A stretch of DNA of 64,000 nt from Rubrivivax sp. (GCA_022843905.1 JALHMT010000023.1:1-64000), one strand, 5' to 3'; positions 1-8,645 are shown, counted from the stretch's first letter. The notes: a model not told the origin generated them from the letters alone. Translations and numbers: made by a program.

Positions 1-1
1 C

Positions 2-451
2 GCCACGCCGCCGCGGCCCGCCCAGCAAGCCGCCGCCCTGCCGCCGCAGGCGCAGGCGGCCATGGCGGCGGGCCGCCAGCTGCGAGTGCTTTACGCCGAG
101 GACAACCCGGTCAACGTGACGCTGCTGCAGATGATGGCCCGGCGTCGCGCCGACGTGCTGCTGGAGGTGGCGCGCAGCGGCCAGGAGGCCCTGGTCGCAG
201 CGCGCCGGCAGCCGCCCGACCTGTTGCTGGCCGACATGAACCTGGGCGACATGAGCGGCCTGGACCTGGCGGCCACGCTGCACGGCGAGCCGCCCACCGC
301 CGGTCTGCGCTGCGTGGCACTCTCGGCCGATGCGCTGCCGATGCAGATCGAGGCCGCGCGGCAGGCCGGGTTCGCCGGCTACCTGACCAAGCCGCTGCGC
401 ATGGCCGAGCTCTTCAAGGCCTTCGACGACGCCTGGGCCCAGGTCGGCTGA
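2..451 (+). CDS. Receiver domain at the C-terminal end of a hybrid kinase or multi-domain regulator (5' partial)
   Basis: The frame is open to the left edge of the window, so the gene starts outside it. The first ~20 visible residues are an Ala/Pro/Gln-rich linker, followed by a complete CheY-like receiver domain of about 125 residues. It shows the acidic pair (YAEDN), the phospho-acceptor Asp in LLLADMNLGD, the Ser switch residue in VALSAD and the conserved Lys in YLTKPL. The linker suggests this is the terminal receiver of a hybrid histidine kinase, which is inference. The ATG at 62 inside the linker is a possible but unlikely independent start. Confidence 0.8.
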   Translation, partial: ATPPRPAQQAAALPPQAQAAMAAGRQLRVLYAEDNPVNVTLLQMMARRRADVLLEVARSGQEALVAARRQPPDLLLADMNLGDMSGLDLAATLHGEPPTAGLRCVALSADALPMQIEAARQAGFAGYLTKPLRMAELFKAFDDAWAQVG

Positions 452-474
452 AGGCGCGGCCGGGGGCCGCGACC

Positions 475-480
475 TAGAAT
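475..480 (+). promoter_or_regulatory. Possible -10 element before the carbonic-anhydrase-like gene
   Basis: TAGAAT lies 24 bases before the ATG at 505, which would give a leader of about 18 nt. No good -35 hexamer is seen at the expected spacing, so the call rests on the -10 alone. Confidence 0.3.
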
Positions 481-504
481 CGTCGCTTTGTCCGGATCGG
501 ATCC

Positions 505-1029
505 ATGGCCATCTATCAACTCGGGGACGACGCCCCGCGCATCGACCCCGGCGCCTGGGTGGCGGACAGCGCCACCGTCGTCGGGCGGGTCGCGCTGCAT
601 GCAGGTGCCAGCGTCTGGTACGGCGCCGTGCTGCGCGGCGACAACGACTGGATCACCATCGGCCGCCACAGCAACGTGCAGGACGGCAGCGTGCTGCACA
701 CCGATCACGGTGTGCCGCTCACGCTGGGTGAAGGCGTCACGGTCGGCCACCAGGTCATGCTGCACGGCTGCACGGTGGGCGACTTCTCGCTCATCGGCAT
801 CCAGTCGGTGGTGCTCAACGGCGCGAAGATCGGCAGGCACTGTCTGGTGGGCGCCGGCTCGCTGGTCACCGAAGGCAAGGAGTTCCCCGACGGATCGCTC
901 ATCATGGGCACGCCGGCCAAGGTGGTGCGCATGCTCACCCCGGAGCAGATCGAGCGCCTGAAGTGGAGTGCGCAGCACTACGTCGACAACGCCGAGCGTC
1001 ACCGCAACGGTCTGAAGAAGATCGGCTGA
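505..1029 (+). CDS. Gamma-class carbonic anhydrase family protein (left-handed beta-helix)
   Basis: This 174-residue protein has the hexapeptide-repeat pattern of the YrdA/PaaY/CaiE gamma-carbonic-anhydrase family. These are trimeric beta-helices that bind Zn or Fe between subunits. The metal ligands are visible as the His in SVLHTDHG and the two His in GHQVMLHGC. The protein is cytoplasmic with no signal peptide, and its length is normal for the family. Many family members lack measurable carbonic anhydrase activity, so the exact reaction is unsettled. The stop overlaps the ATG of hslO (TGATG), so the two genes are very likely translationally coupled. Confidence 0.9.
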   Translation: MAIYQLGDDAPRIDPGAWVADSATVVGRVALHAGASVWYGAVLRGDNDWITIGRHSNVQDGSVLHTDHGVPLTLGEGVTVGHQVMLHGCTVGDFSLIGIQSVVLNGAKIGRHCLVGAGSLVTEGKEFPDGSLIMGTPAKVVRMLTPEQIERLKWSAQHYVDNAERHRNGLKKIG

Positions 1030-1991
1030 TGTCGGAGCTGCACAAGTTCCTCTTCGAAGGCCTGCCCGTGCGCGGCATGCTGGTGCGGCTGGACGACAGC
1101 TGGCGCGAGGCCCTGCGCCGCCGCGCCGGCGTCGGGGCCTTCCCGGTCGAAGTGCGACAACTGCTGGGCGAGATGACGGCTGCCGGCGTGCTGATGCAGG
1201 GCCACATCAAGTTCAACGGCGCGCTGATCCTGCAGATCTTCGGCGACGGCCCGGTCAAGCTGGCGGTGGCCGAGGTACAGCCCGACCTGGCCTTCCGCAG
1301 CACCGCCACCGTCATCGGCGAGGTGCCCTCGGGCGCGCGCCTGGAGGCCCTGCTGAACGTGCACGGCCAGGGCCGCTGCGCCATCACGCTCGACCCCAGG
1401 GACCGCCTGCCGGGCCAGCAGCCCTACCAGGGCGTGGTGCCGCTGCACGGTGACCAGCGCGAGCCGCTGCAGGACGTATCTGCCGTGCTGGAGCACTACA
1501 TGCTGCAGTCGGAGCAGCTCGACACCTGCCTGGTGCTGGCCGCCGACGACGAGGTGGCCGCCGGCCTGCTGATCCAGCGCGTGCCGGTGCAGGGCGAAGC
1601 CAACCTGGCCGGTCGCCGCAACGAGGACGACATCGGCCTGTCCGAAGCCTACAACCGCATCGCCATCCTGGCCCGCACGCTGACGCGCCAGGAACTGCTG
1701 ACGCTGCCGCCGGCGCGCATCCTGCACCGGCTGTTCTGGGAAGAGACGCTGCGCGTGTTCGAGCCGCAGCAGCCCCGTTTCGCCTGCAACTGCTCGCGCG
1801 AGCGCGTGCGCGGCATGCTGCATTCGCTGGGCCGTGAAGAGAGCGAAAGCCTGATCGCCGAGCGCGGGCTGGTCGAGGTGGGCTGCGAGTTCTGCGGCCT
1901 GCAGTACCACTTCGACGCCGTCGACGTGGGCGAGATGTTCACGCCGCCGCGTGACCAGCCGCCCGGGCCGGGGCCCGCGGCGGTGCAGTAG
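1029..1991 (+). CDS. hslO: Redox-regulated chaperone Hsp33
   Basis: This 320-residue protein matches Hsp33, a cytoplasmic holdase activated by oxidative unfolding. The C-terminal zinc switch is present: Cys253 and Cys255 in FACNCSRE and Cys286 and Cys289 in GCEFCGLQ. This is the CxC...CxxC arrangement whose oxidation releases zinc and turns on the chaperone. The N-terminal part (HKFLFEGLPVRGMLVRL) is typical. I chose the ATG at 1029 because it overlaps the preceding stop and gives the usual N-terminus; an in-frame upstream extension to 963 would run into the preceding gene. The extreme C-terminus is Pro/Gly-rich and variable in the family. Confidence 0.95.
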   Translation: MSELHKFLFEGLPVRGMLVRLDDSWREALRRRAGVGAFPVEVRQLLGEMTAAGVLMQGHIKFNGALILQIFGDGPVKLAVAEVQPDLAFRSTATVIGEVPSGARLEALLNVHGQGRCAITLDPRDRLPGQQPYQGVVPLHGDQREPLQDVSAVLEHYMLQSEQLDTCLVLAADDEVAAGLLIQRVPVQGEANLAGRRNEDDIGLSEAYNRIAILARTLTRQELLTLPPARILHRLFWEETLRVFEPQQPRFACNCSRERVRGMLHSLGREESESLIAERGLVEVGCEFCGLQYHFDAVDVGEMFTPPRDQPPGPGPAAVQ

Positions 1992-2021
1992 CGGCCGGCA
2001 GCGCGCCGGCTGCGCGGTTGC

Positions 2022-2648
2022 TCAGCGCGTCGGCGCGCCGGGCAGGCGGATCCAGCCGCGGGCGCTGGCGCGTGCCACGGCTTCGGCGCGGCTGCCGGCC
2101 TGCAGCCGCGCGAACACCTCGCTGACGTGGTACTTGATGGTGCGCTCGGTGATGCCCAGCTCGTCGGCGATCGCCTTGCTGCCATGGCCGACCGCCAGGC
2201 GTTCGAGGATCAGCGCCTGGCGCGGCGTGAGACCGGGCTCCTCAGCGGCGCTGGCCGGGAACCAGGGGTCGCCCTGCAGGATGCGCGACAAGGCCTCGAC
2301 CCAAAGTACCGGTTCCATCGACTTCGGCAGGAAGCCCATCAGTCCGGCGCGTCGCGCGTGCTGGGGCAGGTGCGGATCGTCGGTGCCCGAGACCAGCACG
2401 CGCGCCGCCGTCGGATGGTCGCGCCCGACCTGGGCCAGCAAGGCCAGGCCGTCCATCGGACCGGGCAAGCGGAGGTCCGACAGCACGAGGTCGGTCTCGG
2501 GGTGGCCGCGCAGGTGGGCCAGTGCCGCCTCGGCGCGATCCACGGCCCGGCAGTGCAGCTGCGGGGCGCAACGCAGCAGCAGGGCAAGCAGACCATCGAG
2601 GTACAGAGGGTGGTCTTCGACGATCAGGAGTCGGGCGCTGGGCAACAT
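2022..2648 (-). CDS. NarL/LuxR-type two-component response regulator
   Basis: The 208-residue protein has an N-terminal receiver domain (acidic pair in IVEDHP, phospho-acceptor Asp58 in LVLSDLRLPG, Lys in GFLPKSM) and a C-terminal LuxR helix-turn-helix at about residues 140-190 (LTPRQALILERLAVG, ITERTIKYHV). It is divergent from a PEP-CTERM gene, and a large hybrid histidine kinase follows that gene on the other strand. The kinase is the natural candidate partner, and the paired repeats in the divergent region are candidate binding sites; both statements are inferences from position. The ATG gives a full receiver fold. Confidence 0.9.
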   Translation of the reverse strand: MLPSARLLIVEDHPLYLDGLLALLLRCAPQLHCRAVDRAEAALAHLRGHPETDLVLSDLRLPGPMDGLALLAQVGRDHPTAARVLVSGTDDPHLPQHARRAGLMGFLPKSMEPVLWVEALSRILQGDPWFPASAAEEPGLTPRQALILERLAVGHGSKAIADELGITERTIKYHVSEVFARLQAGSRAEAVARASARGWIRLPGAPTR

Positions 2649-2681
2649 GGGTGGGCATGCTAGGCGGCGTGCGGCGTGCCC

Positions 2682-2706
2682 TGCACTGTCCGTCAGGACA
2701 GGTGCA
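2682..2706. repeat. Inverted repeat A in the divergent regulator/PEP-CTERM promoter region
   Basis: TGCAC-TGTCC, a four-base centre, then GGACA-G-GTGCA: ten paired bases with one bulge. The core CACTGTCCGT recurs about 90 bases further on in inverted repeat B. It could be an operator or a hairpin in a leader. Confidence 0.5.
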
Positions 2707-2721
2707 GACCCCGCCGTGAAG

Positions 2722-2771
2722 TCGTTCGCGATGAACGGCGCTGTCGGCCCCCTCGTTCGCGGTGGACGGCG
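2722..2771. repeat. Imperfect 19-bp direct repeat pair, about three helical turns apart
   Basis: TCGTTCGCG(A/G)TG(A/G)ACGGCG occurs at 2722-2740 and again at 2753-2771 with two differences, start to start 31 bp. The same-face spacing suits a dimeric regulator bound to tandem sites. It lies between inverted repeats A and B. Confidence 0.5.
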
Positions 2772-2775
2772 GCAT

Positions 2776-2797
2776 TCACTGTCCGTGCGGGCAGTGA
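2776..2797. repeat. Inverted repeat B in the same divergent region
   Basis: TCACTGTCC, loop GTGC, GGGCAGTGA: a nine-base stem including one G-T pair. It shares the CACTGTCCGT core with repeat A. The rest of the roughly 250-base divergent region holds no gene that I can support. Confidence 0.5.
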
Positions 2798-2897
2798 CGG
2801 CAGGACCGCGGCTCCAGACACTGCCGATCCAGCTGCGACGCCGGCACGACCACCTCCCGGCTCAGCAGTCCACCTCCCCTCATCGAAAGGTCCTGTC

Positions 2898-3566
2898 ATG
2901 TTCCGATTCTTGTCCCGCCCCCTGTCGCATGCGGTGCTGCCTCTGTGCAGCGCAGCCCTTGCCGCCACCATCGGCGCGCTGTCCCTGGCCCCGGTCTCAG
3001 CCCAGGCTGCCATCGTCGAGTACGCCGACATCGGCGGTTTTCGCACCTTCCAGGACACCAGCAACGGTCGTGTCTGGGCCGATCTGGACAACTACCTCGA
3101 CACGGCGGGCAACCCGCTGTTCGTCAACTACGGCGCCTACATCGCCGCCCTGCAGTCGGCCGGCTTCAGCTGGTCCTATGGCGGCGCGGTGTACGGCCTG
3201 CTGAACACGCTGCCGCTGGCGGGCAACTTCTCGGCGTACGCGTCGATCATGCAGTCGGAGTTCGGTGCCAATATCGAACTCATCCGCGGCATCACCGACA
3301 CCGGCGGCCCCTGGCTCGGCCAGATCGGCAACAACAGCAGTGCCACCGGCTGGACGGGGCAGGCCACGCTGTCGGCCACCATCCTGAACAGCACGGCCAA
3401 CATCGACCGGCCCAGCGCTGCACTGGGCGGCATCTGGGCCTACATCGACAACCCGCAGGCGCCGCCGCCCGCTGCCGCGGTGCCCGAGCCGACCTCGCTG
3501 GCCTTGGCGGCCTGCGGGCTGCTGGCCGCCGGGGTTGCGCGTCGGCGACTCGCCGCCCGGGCTTGA
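2898..3566 (+). CDS. PEP-CTERM sorting-domain protein of unknown function
   Basis: The 222-residue precursor has an N-terminal signal peptide (ending near VSAQA, residues ~35-40), a body with no family that I recognise, and a C-terminal PEP-CTERM tag: VPEPTSLALA, a hydrophobic stretch, then the basic end ARRRLAARA. Such tags are processed by exosortase and the proteins end up in the envelope or extracellular matrix. The body has repeated Asn/Gly/Ser-rich stretches. The ATG at 2898 follows a GAAAGG Shine-Dalgarno; the frame is open further upstream, but those starts lack a signal peptide. It lies between a divergent response regulator and a hybrid kinase. Confidence 0.85.
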   Translation: MFRFLSRPLSHAVLPLCSAALAATIGALSLAPVSAQAAIVEYADIGGFRTFQDTSNGRVWADLDNYLDTAGNPLFVNYGAYIAALQSAGFSWSYGGAVYGLLNTLPLAGNFSAYASIMQSEFGANIELIRGITDTGGPWLGQIGNNSSATGWTGQATLSATILNSTANIDRPSAALGGIWAYIDNPQAPPPAAAVPEPTSLALAACGLLAAGVARRRLAARA

Positions 3567-3669
3567 GCGCTGCCACCGGCGCAGCGGTGCGAGCGCCGCT
3601 GGCCCGATACCATCGCGGCATGGGTTCGCCAAGACGCCTGCAGCCGCCAGCGATCCGCCTGGGGCGGGT

Positions 3670-6105
3670 GTGACGCCTGGCCTGCTCGACCTCAACCTGA
3701 GCGCTTGGGCCGAGCGTTTCCGCCGGCCCGAGGCCTTGCTGGAGCGAGCACAGGCGCTGGCCGCTTTGGCAGCGCCTGGAAGCCTCGACGAGGCCTGGAG
3801 CGCACTGCATGCCACGCTGGGCCTGCGCGCAGCCGGGCGGCGGGACGAGGCGGGCCAGGCCTTGACGCGTGCCGGCCAGGGTTTCGTTCGTCACGGCCAC
3901 GCCGCTGGCCAGCGCGTGTGCGACGCGCTTCATGCGCTGCCGCTGGTGGCTGCCGGCCGGAGCGAGGAGGCGCTGGCGAAGCTGGGCGATCCCGACGGGG
4001 GCGACTTCGAGGCCAACTTCGAGCCCGACGTCGATCCCCGCAGTGCGGCGGGCCAGCGTGCGCTGCGGGCCCATGCCGCCCAGTTCTACTTTTGGGCCCG
4101 TGCCATGGCACGCAGCGCGGCCGGCCGCTGGGACGACGCGCTGCGCGACCGCTACACCAGCGTGCAGCATGCACGCGCCACCGGCGACGACGCGGCCATT
4201 GCTCATGCGCTGGCCGACCTCGCTGCGGTGCAGGCCGACCTCTGCAATGCCGAGGACGCTCTGACCCTGGCCACCGAGGCCCAGGTCTTCGGCGAACGGG
4301 CCGGCCACTCGCTGGGCTGGGCGATGGCCGTGTTCAATCGCCTGGCGGCCCTGCTGTCGCTTCAGCGAGATGACGAGGCGGTGGCGCTGGCGCGCCAGTT
4401 GCTGCCGCACGTGGATGGCCTGAACCCGCGCAACCGCGAGTCGGCTTGTCTGCTGCTGGGTCGCGCGCTTCTGCGCGGCGGCGATGCGGCGACTGCGGAA
4501 CGCCTGCTGCAACGCAGCCTGCACGAGCGTGTGGTGGGCCACGTCACCGAGTGCGCCCTGTTGCAGGCTGAACTGCTGATGTCGCGCGGCGACTGGGCCG
4601 CGGCAAGCACGCTGTGCACAGGTTTCCTTGCGGCCGACGACAGCGGCCGTCGCGCCAGCGGGCCGGACGAGCTGATGCTGCTGCACCGTGCCGCCTCGCG
4701 TGCCTGCGAACAAGTCGGTGATGCGACGGGCGCGCTGCACCATTCGCGGGCCGAACAGCACCTGCTCGCCGCCGTGCTGGGGCGCGGCGCGCAGGCCCGG
4801 CGCCTCGCGCTGGAGATCGAACATCGGCTCGATCAGGAACGCGTGCAGCGCGAGCAGGCCCAGCAGCGTCAGCGTGCCGCCGAGTCAGAGCGCGAACGGG
4901 TCGACGAACTCAACCGCGCGCTGGCCGCTGCCAATCAGGCCAAGACGCGCTTTCTGGCTGCGGCCAGCCATGACCTGCGCCAGCCGGTGCAGGCGCTGGC
5001 GATGAACATGGCCGCCCTGCAGGGCGAGCAGCTCACGCCGCCACAAGGACGCCTCGTCGGACGCATGGCGCAGTCGCTCGACGCGCTGAGCCGCATGTTC
5101 GACGTGCTGCTCGACATTTCGCGGCTGGACGCCGGCATCGTGCCGGTGCATCCCGAGGCGCTGGCCCTGCGGCCGCTGCTGCACCGCCTGGTCGACGAAC
5201 ACCTCGTCTCGGCTGCTGCCGGCGGGCTGCAGTTGCGCCTGCGTCTGCCATCCGGCCTGCCCGCGGTCATGACGCGCAGCGATCCGGCACTGCTGGAACG
5301 ATGTCTGCGCAACGTGCTGGACAACGCGCTGAAGTACACGCGCCACGGCGGCGTGCTGGTGGCGGTCCGCGCCGTGGCGGGCGACGCTTCAGGCGATGGG
5401 GCGAGTGCCGAAACCGATCGGACCGCATCCGCGTGGCTCGTCGAGATCGTCGACACCGGCATCGGGATGACGGCTGCCGAGCAGGCACGTGTCTTCGAGG
5501 AGTTCTACCAGGCCGGCAATCCCGAACGCGACCGAGGCCGCGGCCTCGGACTGGGCGGCGCCATCGTGTTGCGGCTGTGCCAGCTGCTGGGGCATCCGCT
5601 GCAGCTGCGGTCGCGCCCGGGGCGCGGCACGCGGGTGTCGCTGCGGTTGCCGGCCATTGCCGAGCCGGCGGCCGTGCGAGACGCGCCCGGTCGCCTGCAG
5701 CCGGGGCCTTCGGCGGCGCTGTGCCTCATGGTGATCGACGATGACGCCGACGTGCGCGACAGCCTGGTGACGGTCCTGGCGCGCTGGGGTCACGCCGTGC
5801 TGGCCGGGGTCGATCCGCCCGACGTGTTGCATCAGTGGCATCGGGCCGGCCGCCCGGCAGTGCAGGGCGTGTTGTGCGACCTGCGCCTGCGCGGCACGCT
5901 CGACGGCGTCGCCGCCGTGGCCGAGCTGCGACTGACGCTGGGACATCGACTGCCGGCGCTGGTCGTCACCGGCGACATCGCCCCCGAGCGCCTGCAGCGC
6001 CTGCGGGACAGCGGTCTGCCCTGGCTGGCCAAGCCCGTCATGCCGATGCGGCTGCGCAGCTGGCTGGCGGGGGTCGAGGCCGGCGCGACTGACGCAGCGA
6101 CCTAG
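3670..6105 (+). CDS. Soluble hybrid histidine kinase/response regulator with a TPR-like sensor region
   Basis: About 811 residues from a GTG start. Residues ~1-390 are helical, Ala/Leu-rich and TPR-like, with no signal peptide or membrane segment. A coiled coil rich in Gln/Arg/Glu (~385-425) leads into HisKA with the phospho-acceptor His434 (SHDLRQPVQ), then a HATPase_c domain (N-box LDNALKYT, G1 DTGIGM, G2 RGLGLGGAI) and a C-terminal receiver with phospho-acceptor Asp737 (VLCDLRLRG). I chose GTG 3670 because the TTG at 3535 would overlap the end of the PEP-CTERM gene and encode a low-complexity tail; a GGGGCGG sits just upstream. The start is not certain. The neighbouring NarL-type regulator is the likely phosphorelay output. 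Confidence 0.85.
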   Translation: MTPGLLDLNLSAWAERFRRPEALLERAQALAALAAPGSLDEAWSALHATLGLRAAGRRDEAGQALTRAGQGFVRHGHAAGQRVCDALHALPLVAAGRSEEALAKLGDPDGGDFEANFEPDVDPRSAAGQRALRAHAAQFYFWARAMARSAAGRWDDALRDRYTSVQHARATGDDAAIAHALADLAAVQADLCNAEDALTLATEAQVFGERAGHSLGWAMAVFNRLAALLSLQRDDEAVALARQLLPHVDGLNPRNRESACLLLGRALLRGGDAATAERLLQRSLHERVVGHVTECALLQAELLMSRGDWAAASTLCTGFLAADDSGRRASGPDELMLLHRAASRACEQVGDATGALHHSRAEQHLLAAVLGRGAQARRLALEIEHRLDQERVQREQAQQRQRAAESERERVDELNRALAAANQAKTRFLAAASHDLRQPVQALAMNMAALQGEQLTPPQGRLVGRMAQSLDALSRMFDVLLDISRLDAGIVPVHPEALALRPLLHRLVDEHLVSAAAGGLQLRLRLPSGLPAVMTRSDPALLERCLRNVLDNALKYTRHGGVLVAVRAVAGDASGDGASAETDRTASAWLVEIVDTGIGMTAAEQARVFEEFYQAGNPERDRGRGLGLGGAIVLRLCQLLGHPLQLRSRPGRGTRVSLRLPAIAEPAAVRDAPGRLQPGPSAALCLMVIDDDADVRDSLVTVLARWGHAVLAGVDPPDVLHQWHRAGRPAVQGVLCDLRLRGTLDGVAAVAELRLTLGHRLPALVVTGDIAPERLQRLRDSGLPWLAKPVMPMRLRSWLAGVEAGATDAAT

Positions 6106-6161
6106 ATTCGATCACTGCGCCGTCAACATCCATGGTCGCAGGCTGTGTCGCGGCGGGTGCC

Positions 6162-7148
6162 TCAGGACTCGGCCGTGAAGCCGATGGTCTTGACCAGCGG
6201 GCCCCAGCGGTCGAAGTCGCGCTTGAGCAGCGCGGCAAGTTCCGTCGGGGTGGAACCGCGTGCTTCAAGGCCCATCTGCGCCAGACCTTCGACCACCTCG
6301 GGCGCGGCCAGGGCCGTCTGCACGGCGGCGTTGAGGCGGTTGACGATGTCCATCGGCGTCTTGCCAGGCACGAAGATGCCGAACCACTCGTCGAGCACCA
6401 GGTCCCTGAAGCCTTGTTCGGCGAAGGTGGGCACGTTGGGCGTGAACCGGCTGCGATTGACCCCGCTGGTGGCGATGATGCGCACGCGGCCGCCGGCCAG
6501 GTGGGGCAGGAATTCGCCCACGGGTCCACAGACGGAGGGCAGCTGCCCGCCCATCAGATCGGCAATGGCCGGCTGGGTGCCGCGGTAGGGGACGTGGCGC
6601 ATTTCCACACCGCCGGCCCGCGCGAACAGTTCGCCCAGGAAGTGCGGGCCAGAACCCGCTGCAGGTGAGCCGAAACTGGCAGACGCGACGTTGGCCTTGA
6701 ACCAGGCCACCAGTTCGGGCGCGGTTCTCACGGTGGCCGGCACCATGGGCCCGACTCCGATGGCGTACTCGAACTGCACGGCGCGCGAGACCGGCTGGAA
6801 ATCCGCCACGGGGTCGTAGGGCAGTTTGCGGTAGGTATGGGGATAGATGCCGAGCATCGACATCGGCGTGACGATCAGCACGCTGCCGTCGGCGGGCGCC
6901 GACTTGAGCGCCGTGAGGGCGATCTGCCCGCCAGCGCCGGTGCGGTTTTCGACCGCCACGTTGCGCGCGTAGCTGCCTTGCAGCCGCTCAGCGAGGCGGC
7001 GCGCCGTGACGTCCGTGGTGCCGCCGGGTGCGAAGCCCGCGTAGATGACGGCCCGCTCGAGCATGGTTTGGGCCCGTGCAAGGCCCAGGGTGCCCAGTGC
7101 AGCAGTTGCCAGGCCAAGGTTCAGGACGTGCCGACGGTGGGGGTTCAT
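6162..7148 (-). CDS. Bug-family (TctC-like) periplasmic substrate-binding protein
   Basis: A 328-residue protein with an export signal (MNPHRRHVLNLGLATAALG...ARA) followed by the Bug/tripartite tricarboxylate receptor fold. The family hallmarks AGFAPGGTTDVTAR, VENRTGAGG and VPYRGTQPAIADLMGGQ are all visible. Bug proteins are greatly expanded in Burkholderiales and mostly orphan, binding carboxylates or other small organic acids. No tctAB membrane genes are nearby, so the ligand cannot be assigned. The ATG was chosen because it gives the signal peptide; the longer in-frame extension is antisense to nothing useful and lacks a signal. Confidence 0.93.
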   Translation of the reverse strand: MNPHRRHVLNLGLATAALGTLGLARAQTMLERAVIYAGFAPGGTTDVTARRLAERLQGSYARNVAVENRTGAGGQIALTALKSAPADGSVLIVTPMSMLGIYPHTYRKLPYDPVADFQPVSRAVQFEYAIGVGPMVPATVRTAPELVAWFKANVASASFGSPAAGSGPHFLGELFARAGGVEMRHVPYRGTQPAIADLMGGQLPSVCGPVGEFLPHLAGGRVRIIATSGVNRSRFTPNVPTFAEQGFRDLVLDEWFGIFVPGKTPMDIVNRLNAAVQTALAAPEVVEGLAQMGLEARGSTPTELAALLKRDFDRWGPLVKTIGFTAES

Positions 7149-7315
7149 GCGGTCTGTCTCCGTAGATGATGAAGAAAGCCGCAGATTCTCCAGCAGGATG
7201 CATGGCGCGCCAAATGGGGTTTCTGGCGCAGCCGGCTGCGATGGAGATGGCGCAGCGAATGCCACCGCGGGCCTTGGGGTTCCTGGGGCAGGGCAGTCGC
7301 TGGAAGCTTGGCGGC

Positions 7316-7999
7316 TCAGCGCTCCGGGCCAACGCGCTGCAGCAGGCTCTGGTGCTCGCAGCCGGGGTCGTCGCACAGTTCGCAGATCCAGTTGCGCGCC
7401 GCGTGCTCGGCGTTGCGGTGATCCAGCCGGGTGAAGAGGCCGGGCGTGGCCAGGCCCGAGGCGCGCAGCAGCGGCGCCAGGGCGTCCAGCGCGGCTTCGA
7501 TGCGCGCCGGGCCCAGGCCGCCGACCACCGACCACGGCAGGCCTTCGGCGAGCAGCCATTGCCGCACCAGCGCATCGACCGGCTCGCGCACGTGCGGGCC
7601 GTCGCGCTGCAGGCCATCGGCTTCCCAGGGCAGGTCCAGGGCGGTCAGCAGCGTGAGCCCGCAGCGCCGGTGCCAGGCCAGGGCCGGCGCACGCAGCGCC
7701 TCGTCGTCGAACAGCATGCGGCTGTAGACCGCGGTCATCAGCGGCGTGGTGTCGCAGACCACGATGTCGTGCGAGGCGGCGGCCTCGGCGATGGCCGCGG
7801 TCTGGGCTGCGGCGATGGCCGGCTGTTCGTCGGCGCGCGGCGTGCGGCCCATGCGTTCGCACCAGTCCCGCAGGTGTTCGCCGACCCAGGTGCTGCGCTG
7901 CCCGGTCAACCCGGTCAGGCGTGCCGGCAGTTCGCGCGCCAGCGTGGTCTTGCCGGTGCTTTCGGCGCCGACGATGGCGATGATCAGCGGCTCATCCAT
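7316..7999 (-). CDS. NadR-like nicotinamide riboside kinase (AAA P-loop)
   Basis: The 227-residue protein resembles the C-terminal ribosylnicotinamide kinase domain of NadR. The Walker A motif is GAESTGKTT at the N-terminus, and a VVCDTTPLMTAVYS stretch follows, as in NadR kinases. It lacks the HTH and adenylyltransferase domains of enterobacterial NadR. The start overlaps the end of pnuC, so the transporter brings in nicotinamide riboside and this enzyme would trap it as NMN. The C-terminus carries an unusual Cys/His-rich tail (WICELCDDPGCEHQ) that could be a small metal site. An alternative ATG at 8014 adds five residues. Confidence 0.82.
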   Translation of the reverse strand: MDEPLIIAIVGAESTGKTTLARELPARLTGLTGQRSTWVGEHLRDWCERMGRTPRADEQPAIAAAQTAAIAEAAASHDIVVCDTTPLMTAVYSRMLFDDEALRAPALAWHRRCGLTLLTALDLPWEADGLQRDGPHVREPVDALVRQWLLAEGLPWSVVGGLGPARIEAALDALAPLLRASGLATPGLFTRLDHRNAEHAARNWICELCDDPGCEHQSLLQRVGPER

Positions 8000-8645
8000 G
8001 CACGGCTCGTCCATGCGTGTGCGCGATGCGCGCCGTCCAGGCCCGCCAGCCCACCACGGACAGCACGGCGAAGATGGCGTAGAGCAGCACGGTGAGCCAC
8101 AGCCCCTTGATCGCGAAGAGCCCGATGCTGACCACGTTGACGGCCAGCCAGACCGGCCAGTTCTCGACCAGCTTGCGGCCGAGCAGGATCTGGCCGGTGA
8201 TGCTGGCCACGGTGGGCAGCGCATCGAGGTAGGGCACGTCGCTGTCGGTGGCGTGGTCGAGCAGGCTGCCCAGCAGCGGCCAGGCCGCCAGCGTGAGCGC
8301 CAGTGCCAGGGCGCGGTCGCGGTTGGACATCCGCCGCACGCGCAGCGCCCGGCCATCGTCGCCACGCCCGCGCAGCCATTGCCACCAGCCCCAGCCGGCC
8401 AGGGCCACGAACACGTACTGCAGGCCGGCTTCGCCGTAGAGCTTGCTGTCGGCGAACAGCAGCGAGTACATCAGCGAGCTGGCGATGGCCAGCGGCCAGG
8501 CGATGGGGTTGACGCGCAGATTGGCCAGCACCATGGCGATGCCCAGCACGAAGGCGATGAGCTCCAGCAGCGTGACGGGGCTGCCCAGCAGGGTGAAGGC
8601 GGGCGCGAGCAGGGGGCGCGCGGCCTGCAGCAACGATTCCAGCAC
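7992..8645 (-). CDS. pnuC: PnuC-type nicotinamide riboside transporter
   Basis: A 217-residue integral membrane protein with six to seven predicted helices and the PnuC signatures ANLRVNPIAWPLAI, the aromatic run WGWWQWL and NVVSIGLFAIKGLW. PnuC proteins are facilitators that depend on downstream phosphorylation, which fits the overlapping NadR-like kinase gene (stop and start overlap by 8 bases). The start is GTG (VLESLLQAARP). The gene lies 28 bases after ftsB, so it may belong to the eno-ftsB transcript. Confidence 0.9.
   Translation of the reverse strand: MLESLLQAARPLLAPAFTLLGSPVTLLELIAFVLGIAMVLANLRVNPIAWPLAIASSLMYSLLFADSKLYGEAGLQYVFVALAGWGWWQWLRGRGDDGRALRVRRMSNRDRALALALTLAAWPLLGSLLDHATDSDVPYLDALPTVASITGQILLGRKLVENWPVWLAVNVVSIGLFAIKGLWLTVLLYAIFAVLSVVGWRAWTARIAHTHGRAVHG

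Noticed and set aside
3535..3669. TTG start at 3535 for the hybrid kinase
   Set aside because: It would overlap the PEP-CTERM coding end and encode a low-complexity tail; GTG 3670 fits better.
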